A stretch of DNA of 46,632 nucleotides from positions 1-46,632 of the forward strand of contig JBNGIS010036669.1 of assembly GCA_049999725.1 (NCBI GenBank), written 5' to 3'. The notes under the pieces were generated by a model. The model was not told the DNA's origin and ran no database searches. It saw only the letters and a list, made by a program, of their open reading frames with translations. Positions 1 through 10,300 of the stretch are shown one piece after another (position 1 is the stretch's first letter; each line of letters begins with the position of its first letter). The stretch comes from Haplomitrium mnioides (lineage: Eukaryota > Marchantiophyta > Haplomitriopsida > Calobryales). Both the position numbers and the translations under genes were made by a program.

Positions 1-2
1 GT

Positions 3-286
3 TTTCGGTGCGGAACTTCTGGTCACATCAGCAGGGATTGCCGGGCACCCTCACACCTTGTTAAGCTATATGCTCAGAATCTTAATAGAAATCAATCAGC
101 TCCACATGGACACTTCCTGGAGATCGACCAAGATCTTACAGAGTACATCAATAAACCTGAATCACCTGAAGTCCATGCCATTATTTCCGAAGAAGACAGC
201 TTCTATACAGAAGAACCAGCTACCTGTATTGTTGACAGTGGGACATCCCACTCTATTTTAAGACAAAAAAAAATATTTCTCTAAGA
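3..286 (+). pseudogene. Copia element 1: gag zinc knuckle and protease segment
   Basis: Read in frame 3, the first bases give a CX2CX4HX4C zinc knuckle, CFRCGTSGHISRDC, whose first Cys codon starts one base before the window. This nucleic-acid-binding motif closes gag. About 70 codons later comes the retroviral-type aspartic protease motif, DSGTSHSIL (about 234-260). The frame then runs into an A9 tract (265-273) and stops soon after in TAA. The protein resumes in frame 1, so one A has probably been gained or lost. An open frame starting at 58 in another frame is a shadow of this segment. Confidence 0.85.
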
Positions 287-1731
287 TAATACCTTCTTCC
301 AGGACGTTGACGACGATCACGGGCCAGAGACAGGTGGAAGAAGGCTACGGCCCAGCCAAAGTAATACTTCCTTGTGGCACCATCCTTAATATTCCAGCCG
401 CAATTTATGCCCCTACGGCTACAAGAGATTTACTCAGCTTCCAGGATATCCGAGCAAATGATCTGCACATACATACAAGCATTAATGCACAGAAAGAAGT
501 CCTGCAAATCTTACAGAATCAGCATGGTATTTTACACATTAAGGAAATATTTCCTAAACGACCACCTGGTCTTTACGTCACTCAAATTTATTCGTATCTT
601 ACAGAAAATTCTACACCTAATATTGCCCAATTATGGCATAATCGCCTTGGTCACCCGGGCAAAACTATGTACAGTCGCATATTGAAAGATTCAGTAGGCA
701 TACCTACTACAATCAAGCCATCACAGGTAGAAAACCCCTGTCAGGCATGCTCCCAAGGGAAGTTCTCATTAAGCCCAGCCATCATGAAAATATCACACAA
801 ACTCCCTAAGTTCCTAGAACAGCTAAACGCTGATGTCTGTGGTCCAATTTCACCCCAGAGTGGCCCCTTTCGATTCTTTCTTGTTATCATTGATTCATCG
901 ACAAAATGGTCCCAAGTCTCCCTTCTATCTACTAGAAACCTTGTGTTCTCCAGAATTCTTGCCAATATCCTCAAGTTGAGAGCCCAGTTCCCTGACCATC
1001 CCATTAAAACTTTACGGGTGGATGGAGCTGGCGAGTTCAGTTCAAAGACTTTCGACGATTTTTGTCTTATTTTAGGTATTGATCCTCAATACCCTATCCC
1101 ATATGTACATTTCCAAAACGGCATTGCAGAATCAGTGATCAAGAGACTTCAAATGATTGCCCGATCTTTACTTATGCCCACAAGATTGCCAGCCACAGCA
1201 TGGGGCCATGCAATTCTTCACGCTGCCTCCTTACTGAAATACAGACCTTCATCTTATAATATACTGTCACCATATCATTTAGCCCTAGGTCTACCACCAA
1301 ACGTAGCTCATCTAAGGACCTTTGGCTGTAAAGTATTAGTACCTATATTGGGACCTAAAAGGACCAAAATGGGTCCCCAACGACAACTGGGTATTTATAT
1401 TGGGTTCGATTCACCTTCCATAATCCGATTTCTGGAACCCACTACCGGTGATGTTTACAAAGCGCATTTCCAAGATTGCCACTTCTTCGAAGATACATTC
1501 CCATTTCTGGGATCTACAGAAAATCAGACTACCTCTATCTCTGATTTACAGTGGACTACAAATGACCTATTCAATAATGATCCATGTACCCAACAATCTG
1601 ATACAGAGGTCAGACGTCTTTTACATCTACATGAAATGGTAGAGAAACTACCAGATGCCTTTAATGACGCAGCTACAGTCACCCGTTCACATAACGAAGC
1701 AGTGAAATACCTTCTAGAATCAAACTCTTAG
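274..1731 (+). pseudogene. Copia element 1: protease end and integrase
   Basis: A 474-codon open frame from 307 encodes the rest of the protease (AIYAPTATRDLL, a usual Copia block), the gag-pre-integrase zinc-binding segment LWHNRLGHP...CQAC (about 631-750), and the integrase core. The catalytic Asp-Asp-Glu residues are recognisable: NADVCGP (about 826), RVDGAGEFSSKTF (about 1016, second Asp) and NGIAESVIKRL (about 1120, Glu). The integrase C-terminal part, with GPKRTKMGP and IGFDSPSIIRFLEP, follows. The frame ends in TAG at 1729-1731, but coding sequence continues in frame 3 from about 1706, so a second single-base shift separates integrase from RT. The integrase would insert element cDNA into the host chromosome. 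Confidence 0.92.
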
Positions 1732-4175
1732 ATCCTTTAGCTGCTACTGTACCTCCTAAAGCCAAAAAAGGAAGACCTCCTAATTCCAGCAATACCAATC
1801 CAAGGCAGAAAAAGAAAAATATTCCTAGAACTGAAACAACTCCACTAATCCCTCCAGAAGCTACTATAGTTCCTAATTTAGAAACAAATGAAGAAATCTC
1901 TATACATTATCTACACACTGGCAAAATCTGGTCTAGAGACAAAACAATGATTGATGATCAATTTGCTTATTTAATATCCCAAGAAATTACTGATGAGATA
2001 CCAGACCCTCTTACTATACAAGAAGCCCAAGGCAGAGAAGACTGGCCATTATGGGAAGCTGCCATCAACCTGAAACTTGATTCACTAATTAAGCGACAAG
2101 TCTTCGGACCCATCATCAAAGTCCAAACAGGCATATCCTACACCGGTTACAAATTTGTTTTTGTCAGGAAGAGAAACAAAGAAGGAGCTATTATACGCTA
2201 CAAAGTCAGACTGGTAGCTAAAGGCTATACCCAGATCTATGGAAGAGATTATGATATGACGTATTCACCAGTAATAGACGCCATTACATATAGATACATG
2301 ATTGCATTTGCCCTTATTCACAAACTAGTGATGCATTTGATGGATGTTGTTACTGCTTACCTCTATGGCATCCTAGATACTGAAATCTATATGAAAGCAC
2401 CCCCGACATTACTCAAAAGAGTAGTCTTCCATATTCAGGGGGAGAAAACAACTTCCATAGATCCAGAACTACATTCTGGACTACAGCAGATTGCTGCTAT
2501 ATACTCCAGAGAGGCTACTGCATAGCCCTGGAATGGCCAGAAAATAATAAATGGACCTACTGTCCATATGCATCCGAGAGTGCTACATGCTCCGAGTCAG
2601 CCTACAGCTGACCATTTAAAAAGACAAACTCCTACAGAGATCTGGATTGGGCAAATGAACAGAGGTGGACCTACTGTCCAACCCCAATAGAGAGTGCTAC
2701 TCACTCCATCTCAGCCTACAGCTGATAAAATATACAGCATAGCTCCTACTGAGTTATGGAATGTGCATCAGAACAATTCTGGACCTACAGTCCAGCATAA
2801 TATGCGAGTGCTACACACTCCTAATCAGTCTCAAACTGATAAATTGTTCAATACAGCTCCTACAGAGCAAAGCCCAGGGCAGAATATTAAACAAGGAAAT
2901 GATGTTCGGTCAAATGACCACCAGAATTTGAGTGTGCTACACACACTGCAAGAGATAGACTAGACTTCTCCAGTCAATGCACACAATAAGAAAGCAAAGA
3001 TAAGTTTTGCAGTACAAGTACTCCGCTCTATATACGGTTTAAAATAGAGCGGTCGTATATGGTATCAACGTTTCAGAGCAGAAATGCTAATACTAGATTT
3101 TATAAATGATGCAATCGTACCGTGCTTATTTCTTAAACATATCAACAATGAGTTTGTGGTTTTATCTATCTATGTCGACGACATTAATATATTTGGAACT
3201 CCTACCTTAACTACACAGACAATAGACACCCTCAAAGGCATGTTCGAAATGAAAGATATAGGTGAACCGAATTATTGCCTAGGTATACAGTTTGAGCACT
3301 TGCATAACGGTATTCTGATTAACCAGACTACCTATATTAAGAAAATCCTTAAGCAGTTTAATATGCACAATGCACATCCTGTTAGTACCCCAATGGATCT
3401 CAGATCCCTTGACCCAGGAAAAGATATGTTTCACAAACGAAGAGACAATGAACAGATCCTGGGATGTGAGAAGCCTTACTTATCAGCCATAGGTGCCTTA
3501 CTCTATCTAGCTAACTAGACACGTCCCGACATTAGCTTTGCAGTGAGTCTGTTGTCCAGACATGGTGCACAGCCAACTATTAGACACTGGAATGGAGTGA
3601 AACGAGTGTTTAGATATCTCAAAGGCACTATCGATATGGGTTTATATTTTCCCACAGGAATCAGTCCGGTTCTAACAGGTTATGCCGATGCCGGTTATTT
3701 ATCGGACCCAGCTGATGCGAAATCGCAAACTGGGTACGTCTTTTTACAAGGATCTACTGCTATCTCATGGAAGAGTACTAAGCAGTCACTGACTTCCACT
3801 TCCTCTAACCATGCAGAGGTTATAGCACTATATGAAACCACTAAGGAATGTTTATGGCTAAGGACACTCATCAACCATATTCATGTGAATACAGGACTGC
3901 CCCCACTTAGCGAACCTACTATTATCTATGAAGATAATTGACCGTGCATTGAACAAATCACCAAAGGTTTCATTAAAGGTGACTATATTAAACACATAGC
4001 ACCTAAACTATTCTTTACCCACGAACAGCATGGGGAACAGATTACAGTTGAATGGATTTCAACTCAAGACAACAGAGCCGATCTTTTTACCAAACCTTTA
4101 CCTCCTGCACTACACAGAGATCATTCCTATGGTATAGGACTGCGACGATTATCAGAACTACTTCAAACAATTTAA
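1706..4175 (+). pseudogene. Copia element 1: reverse transcriptase-RNase H with in-frame repeat insertion
   Basis: A single frame (frame 3) runs about 820 codons to the natural stop TAA at 4173-4175. It is broken only by stops at 2523, 2688, 2961, 3045 and 3516 (all TAG) and 3939 (TGA). RT blocks seen: VRLVAKGYTQ (about 2207), DVVTAYLYGILDTEIYMKAP (about 2343-2402), VQVLRSIYGLK*SGRIWY (about 3012-3065), and the catalytic YVDDINIF (about 3172-3195). RNase H follows: LTGYADAGYLSD, STKQSLTSTSSNHAE, IYEDN*, HIAPKLFF and TKPLPPALH. Between the TAYLYG and IYGLK blocks lies an extra stretch of nearly 200 codons made of tandem repeats (separate entry). The frame is never lost across it, so it was probably part of the polyprotein. 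Confidence 0.9.
2530..2963 (+). repeat. 114-bp tandem repeat of short hairpins inside RT, element 1
   Basis: A series of short inverted repeats with a nearly constant five-base loop, CTACA or CTACT. Clear cases: ATGGAC/GTCCAT (2551-2567), GTCAGC/GCTGAC (2596-2612), GAGTG/CACTC (2692-2706), CTGGAC/GTCCAG (2779-2795), GAGTG/CACTC (2806-2820), ATCAGT/ACTGAT with loop CTCAA (2824-2840), GCTC/GAGC (2856-2868) and AGTGTG/CACACT (2931-2947). The TGGAC stem recurs at 2551, 2666 and 2780, and GAGTG and TCAGC recur in step, giving a period near 114 bp (38 codons) and about 3.5 copies. Since 114 is a multiple of three, the copies stay in the RT frame and encode GPTVQ...RVLHTPSQPTADK...PTE repeats. Confidence 0.85.
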
Positions 4176-5226
4176 ATTATATTGCAGAATTTCTCAAAGA
4201 ACACTTATCTTCCTTTGTATTTGTTGAAGAATTTTTCTGACCTGTACAGAAGACACCTCCACTCCCAAAGCTTTGATCCCTATATACAATTAAATTTATC
4301 CACATGGATTATTCAGCAACAATGTTTTATAATTTTGTTTTATACAACTAATCTGCAAACAAAATTCTATTAAGGATAATCAATATCAAAGGACGAGTAT
4401 CTATATCTATTGCTATGAACTGCATCCATACTTCGCAGAACAGAGGATACAACAGACCTTCAATGAACGATGCAGCAACATTGGTCGAAGACCTCAGCGC
4501 AGAGTTACCAGGGCCGAACTATTATGCAAGGATCGAGTATCATCAAAGAATAACCAGAACAGAAGAGCATCGACGATACCACGGGAAGGACCAGCAGAGA
4601 AGCGCCCATCTTTTTCCAGAAACGACTCTACACCAACGAATAAGGACAATGCGTCCATATTAATACAAAACACTTACCAGGAGCAAGGATACATCGCGCG
4701 AACACATGCTCAGCTTTCTGAGTTCATACAGCATCGACCTACTTCATCATTCGCAGAGTTTCTTCACAGCAGATATCGTGTGAAGATATCGACATGCATT
4801 CTTATTACTATAGCATACTTATCTGTGAGATTAAACAGGTACTTTCCCCCAATCGACGATCATTCTGAACCTGACCAACGATTCAAGCGGCTTCTCAGCG
4901 ATTGATCCGATCCGATGCGCGAAACTCCCTCCCACTCTCACACTTCTCTCATACTTCAATAATATAAACCTTAAACCCTAAATTGAAATGAAAAACCCAA
5001 AAATTCAAAATAAGCAACAAAATATTATTAATCTTAATAACTTATAGATATAAACTATTATTATTAATTCTTCAAATAATTGTTTACCCAACTATAAGGT
5101 TGTGGCACTCTTTTTCCCTTGAAGGAAGAAGAAGGGTTTTAAGGAGGCCAAACCATGGGATTAAACTAGTATACCACCTTAGAGTTAGTATTTAATATGT
5201 GGTTAATGATTCTCTCCCTTCACATT
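4176..5226 (+). other. Copia element 1: 3' untranslated region
   Basis: This is the 1.05 kb between the pol stop and the polypurine tract, longer than the matching stretch in element 2 (about 455 bp). I see no credible protein; the small open frames at 4052-4663 lack Copia motifs. From 5101 a stretch with TGTGGCACTC and GAAGGGTTTT matches a block before the polypurine tract of element 2 (22340-22390), so this part of the untranslated region is shared by the family. Confidence 0.65.
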
Positions 5227-5239
5227 AACCAAGGGGGAG
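5227..5239 (+). promoter_or_regulatory. Polypurine tract of element 1
   Basis: AACCAAGGGGGAG lies directly before the TG that opens the 3' LTR. This is the expected site and composition for the plus-strand primer in reverse transcription. Confidence 0.85.
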
Positions 5240-5429
5240 TGTTGTAACTCTAAATCTAACCCTAGCATCTAACTATAGTTAGTAGACTATACACTATAGT
5301 TAGGAGACTATAGTTATATAGTTATAGGTGGTTATATAGAGATATATATGTATTCATGTATTCATGAGAGAGGGAAGGGAGGAGAATATATATAAGCATT
5401 GATATATTGAAGATGATTGAAGTTCAACA
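5240..5429 (+). repeat. 3' LTR of Copia element 1 (190 bp)
   Basis: It starts TGTTG after the polypurine tract and ends CAACA, a perfect 5-bp terminal inverted repeat of the TG...CA form. It is AT-rich, with several CTATAGTTA-type short repeats (5270-5325) and a TATATATAA box near 5389 that could be the promoter. The 5' LTR is outside the window, so identity of the two LTRs, and thus age, cannot be judged. Confidence 0.85.
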
Positions 5430-5439
5430 ATTTTGAAGT

Positions 5440-6828
5440 AGATGTAAGACCAGGAAAGTCCCATTAGAATGCAGACTTCCTATCTAGAATTCGAGGACCA
5501 GCTGAGATAGATAATCTGAATGACAATTTTCCAAATGAAAATTTGTTCTCAATTAAGAAGAAAGGGGAGGAGAACCCCTGGTATAAAGAAATTTGGATAT
5601 ATTTAGAAAGTTCTATTTTACCTTGTAGGTTGAATAAAGAAGAAGAGGCAGTATTTTTCCACAAGGTGGTGCCATATACAATTTATAAAGGAGTGTTGTA
5701 TTACTATAGATCTGACGAGGTTCTGAGACATTGTTTAGGTCCTGATGAAGTTAAAAGGGTGATTGCTTCGTTGCACGATGATGAAGTAGGAAGACACTAT
5801 GCAATGCAGAACACAGTGGAAAAGATTCATATGGCAGGGTATTGGTGGCCTACGATGTACAAGGATGTAAAGACCTATATTCAGAGTTATGACCCATGTT
5901 AGAGAGTGGGGAAGCCAACAGCAAGCAGCCATTGGCCACTTACACCTATTTTACCTTTAGCTCATTTGAGAAATGGGGTATTGATTTTGTAGGACCTATT
6001 ACACCACTGTCGAGATATTATAAGAATAGATATATATTAGTGTGTACAGATTATGCTACCAAATGGATGAAAGCAAAAGCTACACGTAGAGATGGAGCAG
6101 TGGAAGTTGCTAACTTCTTGTTTGAGAACATAATCACAAGGTTTGGATGTCCTTTGGAGTTGATTAGTGACAGAGGAACTCATTTTCTGAATGAGGTGAT
6201 TCAACGTCTTACTGACATCTATATGATTAAACATAGGAAAACAACACCTTACAACCCAAAAGCAAATGGGCATACTGAAAGAGTGAATGGATTGTTGTGT
6301 AAGATTTTGACAAAGATTTGTTCAGCATATTTGTCAGATTGGGACAGGAAGCTCTACTCAGCTTTGTGGGCATACAGAGCAGCGGAGAAAGTTACTATGA
6401 AGAAAACTTTGTTTTATCCAGTTTATGGTACTCATTCTTTAATACCAATAGAATGGGATGTGCCATTTATTAGGATTGCTGAAGAGGAACATATGCCAGA
6501 CAAGGAGAGTTTATTGAAGCGCATGATGGACTTAGTCAAGCAAGAGGAAAAAAGAGTTCAGGCTCTCATTGAAACAGAAAAAGTCTAGAATAAAATGAAA
6601 GAAGGCTATGATTCCAAGCTCAAAAAGATGAATATTTCTGAAGGGGATCTAGTACTTCTATATGATCGTCGTTATTTTCGGTTCCCAGGGAAACTCCATG
6701 TAAGATGGATGGGACCTTATGTAGTTTCAAATATTTTCTAGAATGGATAATTGGAGTTAAAGACATTAACAGGGGAAGTGTTAGAGACAAGAGTTAATGG
6801 ATCAAGGGTGAAGCGATATTATTCATGA
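5440..6828 (+). pseudogene. Truncated Ty3 retrotransposon: RNase H end and integrase
   Basis: The fragment begins in RPGKS...NADFLSRI (about 5447-5500), the usual end of Ty3 RNase H, so RT and everything before it are missing. Next comes the integrase zinc finger H...GRHYAMQ...GYWWPTMYKDV...DPC (about 5775-5899), where the first Cys of the final CxxC is replaced by Tyr. The core has WGIDFVGPI (about 5973), ISDRGTHF (about 6163) and NPKANGHTERVN (about 6254). A C-terminal GPY-type module, FPGKLHVRWMGPYVV, lies at about 6681-6727. No chromodomain is visible. Stops at 5465 (TAG), 5900 (TAG), 6586 (TAG) and 6739 (TAG) plus a frameshift near 5930-5965 make it nonfunctional. It probably inserted or recombined at the end of element 1's LTR. 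Confidence 0.9.
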
Positions 6829-9800
6829 ATGCTTGCGAGGACGCTGCGTGATGGAGGAGGCGACTATGTGAGAACATAGTTCGTGACAAAAGGTTAGAAA
6901 CTGCTTGAAGGACTTCTCTTCTGTGCGGTGGAGTGAGAAGGAAATGGTAAAGCTTCAAGTTTTGGATTAATAAGTGTTGAATTGTAAGATGTAAGGATCA
7001 GAAAAACATTCTGGATATCATTGGCAAGGAGAGAGGGCTAAGTGATAAAGAAGTTGGGGCTTTTTCAGTGAAAAAAAAAAGTTTTATTTTGGTAAAACTA
7101 ATCTAAGTGTTGAGAGCCAAGGCAAGCCCCTATCTACTGCTATTCAAGTGTTGATGGACAACTTTCCCAGGAGCCAGGTGAAGTGTATCAGAGGACAAGT
7201 TGCCCTTTGTGCCTTGAACTAGGTCCGTCCAGGGGCAGAATGGTAAGCAAGTGGCCTTAGACCCCCTAGGGGGATGCCTCTTGAAAGAAGAATGGAGGAG
7301 GAGGTTTTTATACATGTGTAGGTTCATTGGGTAAGGCTTATGGGATAAGTGGAAGCCTCATAAAGAACATTGTGTGATGCCTCTCATGAGGAAGAAATGT
7401 GGAGATCGATCTCCGAAGGGAGGATCCATCTGCAAGAAGACTCCTCCCTTGTGATCTGTCTAATTAAGGAGATTTGTAGAAGGGAAAGATCCTCTTCTCT
7501 GCAAGGCTGCGTTGAATTGCCTGTTGTGCCTCATGAAATGTGAATGATTTGAACGACGAGAGGACCTGTTGCGCGATCAATGTGAAGAAAGGGAATCGAA
7601 TATGAAGGCTCCTCATAATCTGATTCGGGATGATGCTAGAAGTTGTTCCGATACACAACTCCATCTCGTTTCTATTTCATCCATAATATTTGATTCGGAA
7701 GTCATCTCTTTATTTCCTTGGGCAAATCCTCCCAACAAGATTAGTTTGTCTGGATTCTGGTCTATGATGGTATCTCTATCTATTTTGACAATTGGATCTA
7801 TACATGAATGGAGAAACGAAGGGCGAATGCTGCAAGCCAATCCATGCAACCTCCTTCAAATTTGGTGAAGGCTGCAATTGATTTGAAAGGAGATGATGCG
7901 AAGGCCCTCCTTGTTGCAAAATCGATCGAAATAGGCTGCGAAGGGGAGTCTTTGTCTGGAGGAGAATATCTGTAGGACATTGGAAGAGGAAGGAATGTTG
8001 TAGCAATCAGATGAAGAAAAAGGCGAGAATCAATGAAAGGAAACTGAAGGAATGTTGTGATTAAAGAAGACCTGCTGTGCTCGATCTAAATGGAGGTGAT
8101 TGAGGTCCTGCGCTATGGAAAAATCTAACGAATGTGACAAATGATTTGAGGGGAAGAATTTGAATAATGCCCTATTATCGGATTTGAAATGAAAGGAGCA
8201 GCCTGGCGAATCTGGAAGTGAAGAGGCTTGGTGAATGACGAAAGAACAAGGCGCTGAGATGGTTGAAGAATAATCAATTTTCCAGTTCTGTCCAGCTAAA
8301 AGAATGCTGCAACAGATTGAATAAGACTGCACTTGAAATTCCAATGTCCGACTGTGCTGTGAAATCGAATGTTGCGCTGGAATCTCGAATGACGAAGAAT
8401 GAAGAGTGACCTGATTTGAATGAAGGATTTGAAATTGAAGAAATTGAAATCGAAGGATGAAGGAAAAGGAGGATCGATTGATTGACTTGCTGTGAAGACT
8501 CCCTTCCTGCGAAATCAAATGTGGTTGAATTGGAAAGAGTTAAAAATTTTAATGGAATGAGAACAAATTGGAAGCGAGCGTAAGTAGGGTCCGAAAGGAG
8601 TCCGTGCTCTGAAGAACGCGTCGGAAACTAGCCTTCCTATGTGAGGAACTCTAGTTAAGGGGGTTCCGATTTGTTTTCCGTAGTGGGACACCCCGATTAA
8701 GAGGGTTTTCGTTGAGTGTCCGAGTGGTGATCCAAAGTGGAGTCCCCGGTTAAATTTGTTTTGATTGGAGTTACAAAGTGGGGAGACCTGGTTAGGAAGG
8801 TTACGTTCTAAGGAGTTAGACGGAAGGATGATTGGCGAAATAGCAATGAAGCAAAACAATGATATATGAAATGGTGACTTATCAGTGTTTTGCGCAACAA
8901 GGAAAAGGCGAGCAAGAAGAGAAGTTTAAATGACAAATTGGTGATTTATTGTGGTTTCAGTGTAGAAGTCGAACTAAAAGTTTGAAAGGGCGAAACAATT
9001 ACTTGGAGGAATTTGAAAAGTTTGAATTAAAGGGAGAGGAAACAAAAGAGTTAATGAAAGTTCAAAAATGAGTATAAGAACAATTGTTAATAATTTGTTC
9101 TTATGGTGAGCGAAGTCCGTAAAAGTTAGTGAAAGAGTGTTATTTAGCTTAAGAAAGACCTGTGAGTTGTTAGTTCTTATTGTAAACTTAGTGTGTAGAG
9201 AAGTAAGTTAGTTTGATTTGGAACTAAGATGACTGTTATTGTCAGTTGAGTAGGACAGGGGTTTCAAGCCTGTTGGCGAGTTCTCGTTTTGCTGGTTAGT
9301 CTTATTGTACAATTTTTGTGCTGCAAGGAATCAAGATCAATTGTTGTTTGTCTGTGAGGTTTTTCCCCTACTCTTGGAAAAATTGTAGAAATTAGAAGGA
9401 GCAGTATGTGTGTGGAACACTGAAGTGAGATCAAGTTTTGGTGGCAAGTGTTCTGCAAGTTCCATTTGAAGAAATCAGTCAGGTTGCATCAAGAGAGAGC
9501 ATGTCAAGAGTTGCATGAGTGTCTTTTGCTGGTGGGTCTGGGTTCTGAGTTCCAGATTGTTATCTGTGGGGTGTTTGGTGGCAACAAATCTGATTTGAGT
9601 TATGTTCTACTCAAGATTTTTGTATATGTGTTAGATTGTTAAATTTTAAAGGAGAGAACCTTATGTGATTTTCTAATTAGTGGATGCTGGTTGGTGGGTT
9701 GCAGTAGAGCAAGGAGGGCTCAGATTTGTGTGTGCCCAAGAACTAGATGGGCATTTCACAAGCAAACAGAGTAGTGGGTGGTTGGAGGAATAGCAAGTGG

Positions 9801-10300
9801 ATGTGAGATCAGGAGGGTCGTTCTATAGCTGAGTTCTCAACATCAAGCTCTGGGATATACTGGGTTTGAGTGGCCTGAGTATCTAGTTTAAGGGAAGTGA
9901 GGTGTTGTAATGAAGGTAGGCACATGAGTGTTGGTTTGAGAGTTTCAAGCAAGTTGGGTAACTGGTTGCTTGGGAATTTCTTTGATTCACCTCAAGTTTA
10001 AAATTAGCATGTAGAGTAGCTTTCTTATCCTAGAAGTGTCAGTCATACAGTTTGAGTAATTCTTGGCTTTTGTTCTATTATAGTGAGTAGTAGTAGTAGT
10101 TTATGAGTTTGGTTTTGTGAAGAAAGGTTGTCAGGCCTAGAATGGAGAGAGGTCCATCTCTGAACTGATAGAGTGCAGTTTCAAAACTCTTTAAAGAATC
10201 TAGAAAGTCGATAAAAGTGAATTAAGAGCATATTTCTATATAGATCTTGCGTGGTTCGGTCTTGGGTTGGTCTTTTCGGGGTTGGAGTGCCACTGTTGTG
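6829..10300. other. Noncoding tail or LTR-like DNA beside the Ty3 fragment
   Basis: Over 3.4 kb with only short open frames and no domain I recognise. The G-rich, short-direct-repeat style (for example TTAAGGGGGTTCCGAT near 8656 and CCCCGATTAAGAGGG near 8691) resembles the inserted block at 30920-34655, where CCCGATTAAGGGGGTTTCGAT occurs near 31631. The two may be divergent LTR or leader regions of the same Ty3 family. A TGTTGAGAGCC at about 7109 could open an LTR, but I found no convincing polypurine tract, primer-binding site or LTR partner. I cannot place element ends. Confidence 0.4.

Larger units (their letters stand above)
1..5429 (+). mobile_element. Copia LTR retrotransposon, element 1 (5' part outside the window)
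   Basis: The domain order gag zinc knuckle, protease, integrase, reverse transcriptase, RNase H, polypurine tract, LTR is that of Ty1/Copia elements. The window opens inside the gag zinc knuckle, so the 5' LTR and most of gag are off the edge. The body has two frame changes (at an A run near 265-273 and near 1705-1720) and six in-frame stops in the RT-RNase H part, so it cannot encode a normal polyprotein. The 3' LTR (5240-5429) is complete. A Ty3 fragment starts within about 20 bp of the LTR end. The YGLKQSG form of the RT block and long RNase H region match one group of plant Copia elements; I do not assign a named lineage. Confidence 0.93.

Noticed and set aside
8030-8859. Two antisense frames of 162 and 114 codons
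   Set aside because: Ser/His/Phe-rich text without motifs, antisense to LTR-like DNA beside the Ty3 fragment; I see no support for a gene.
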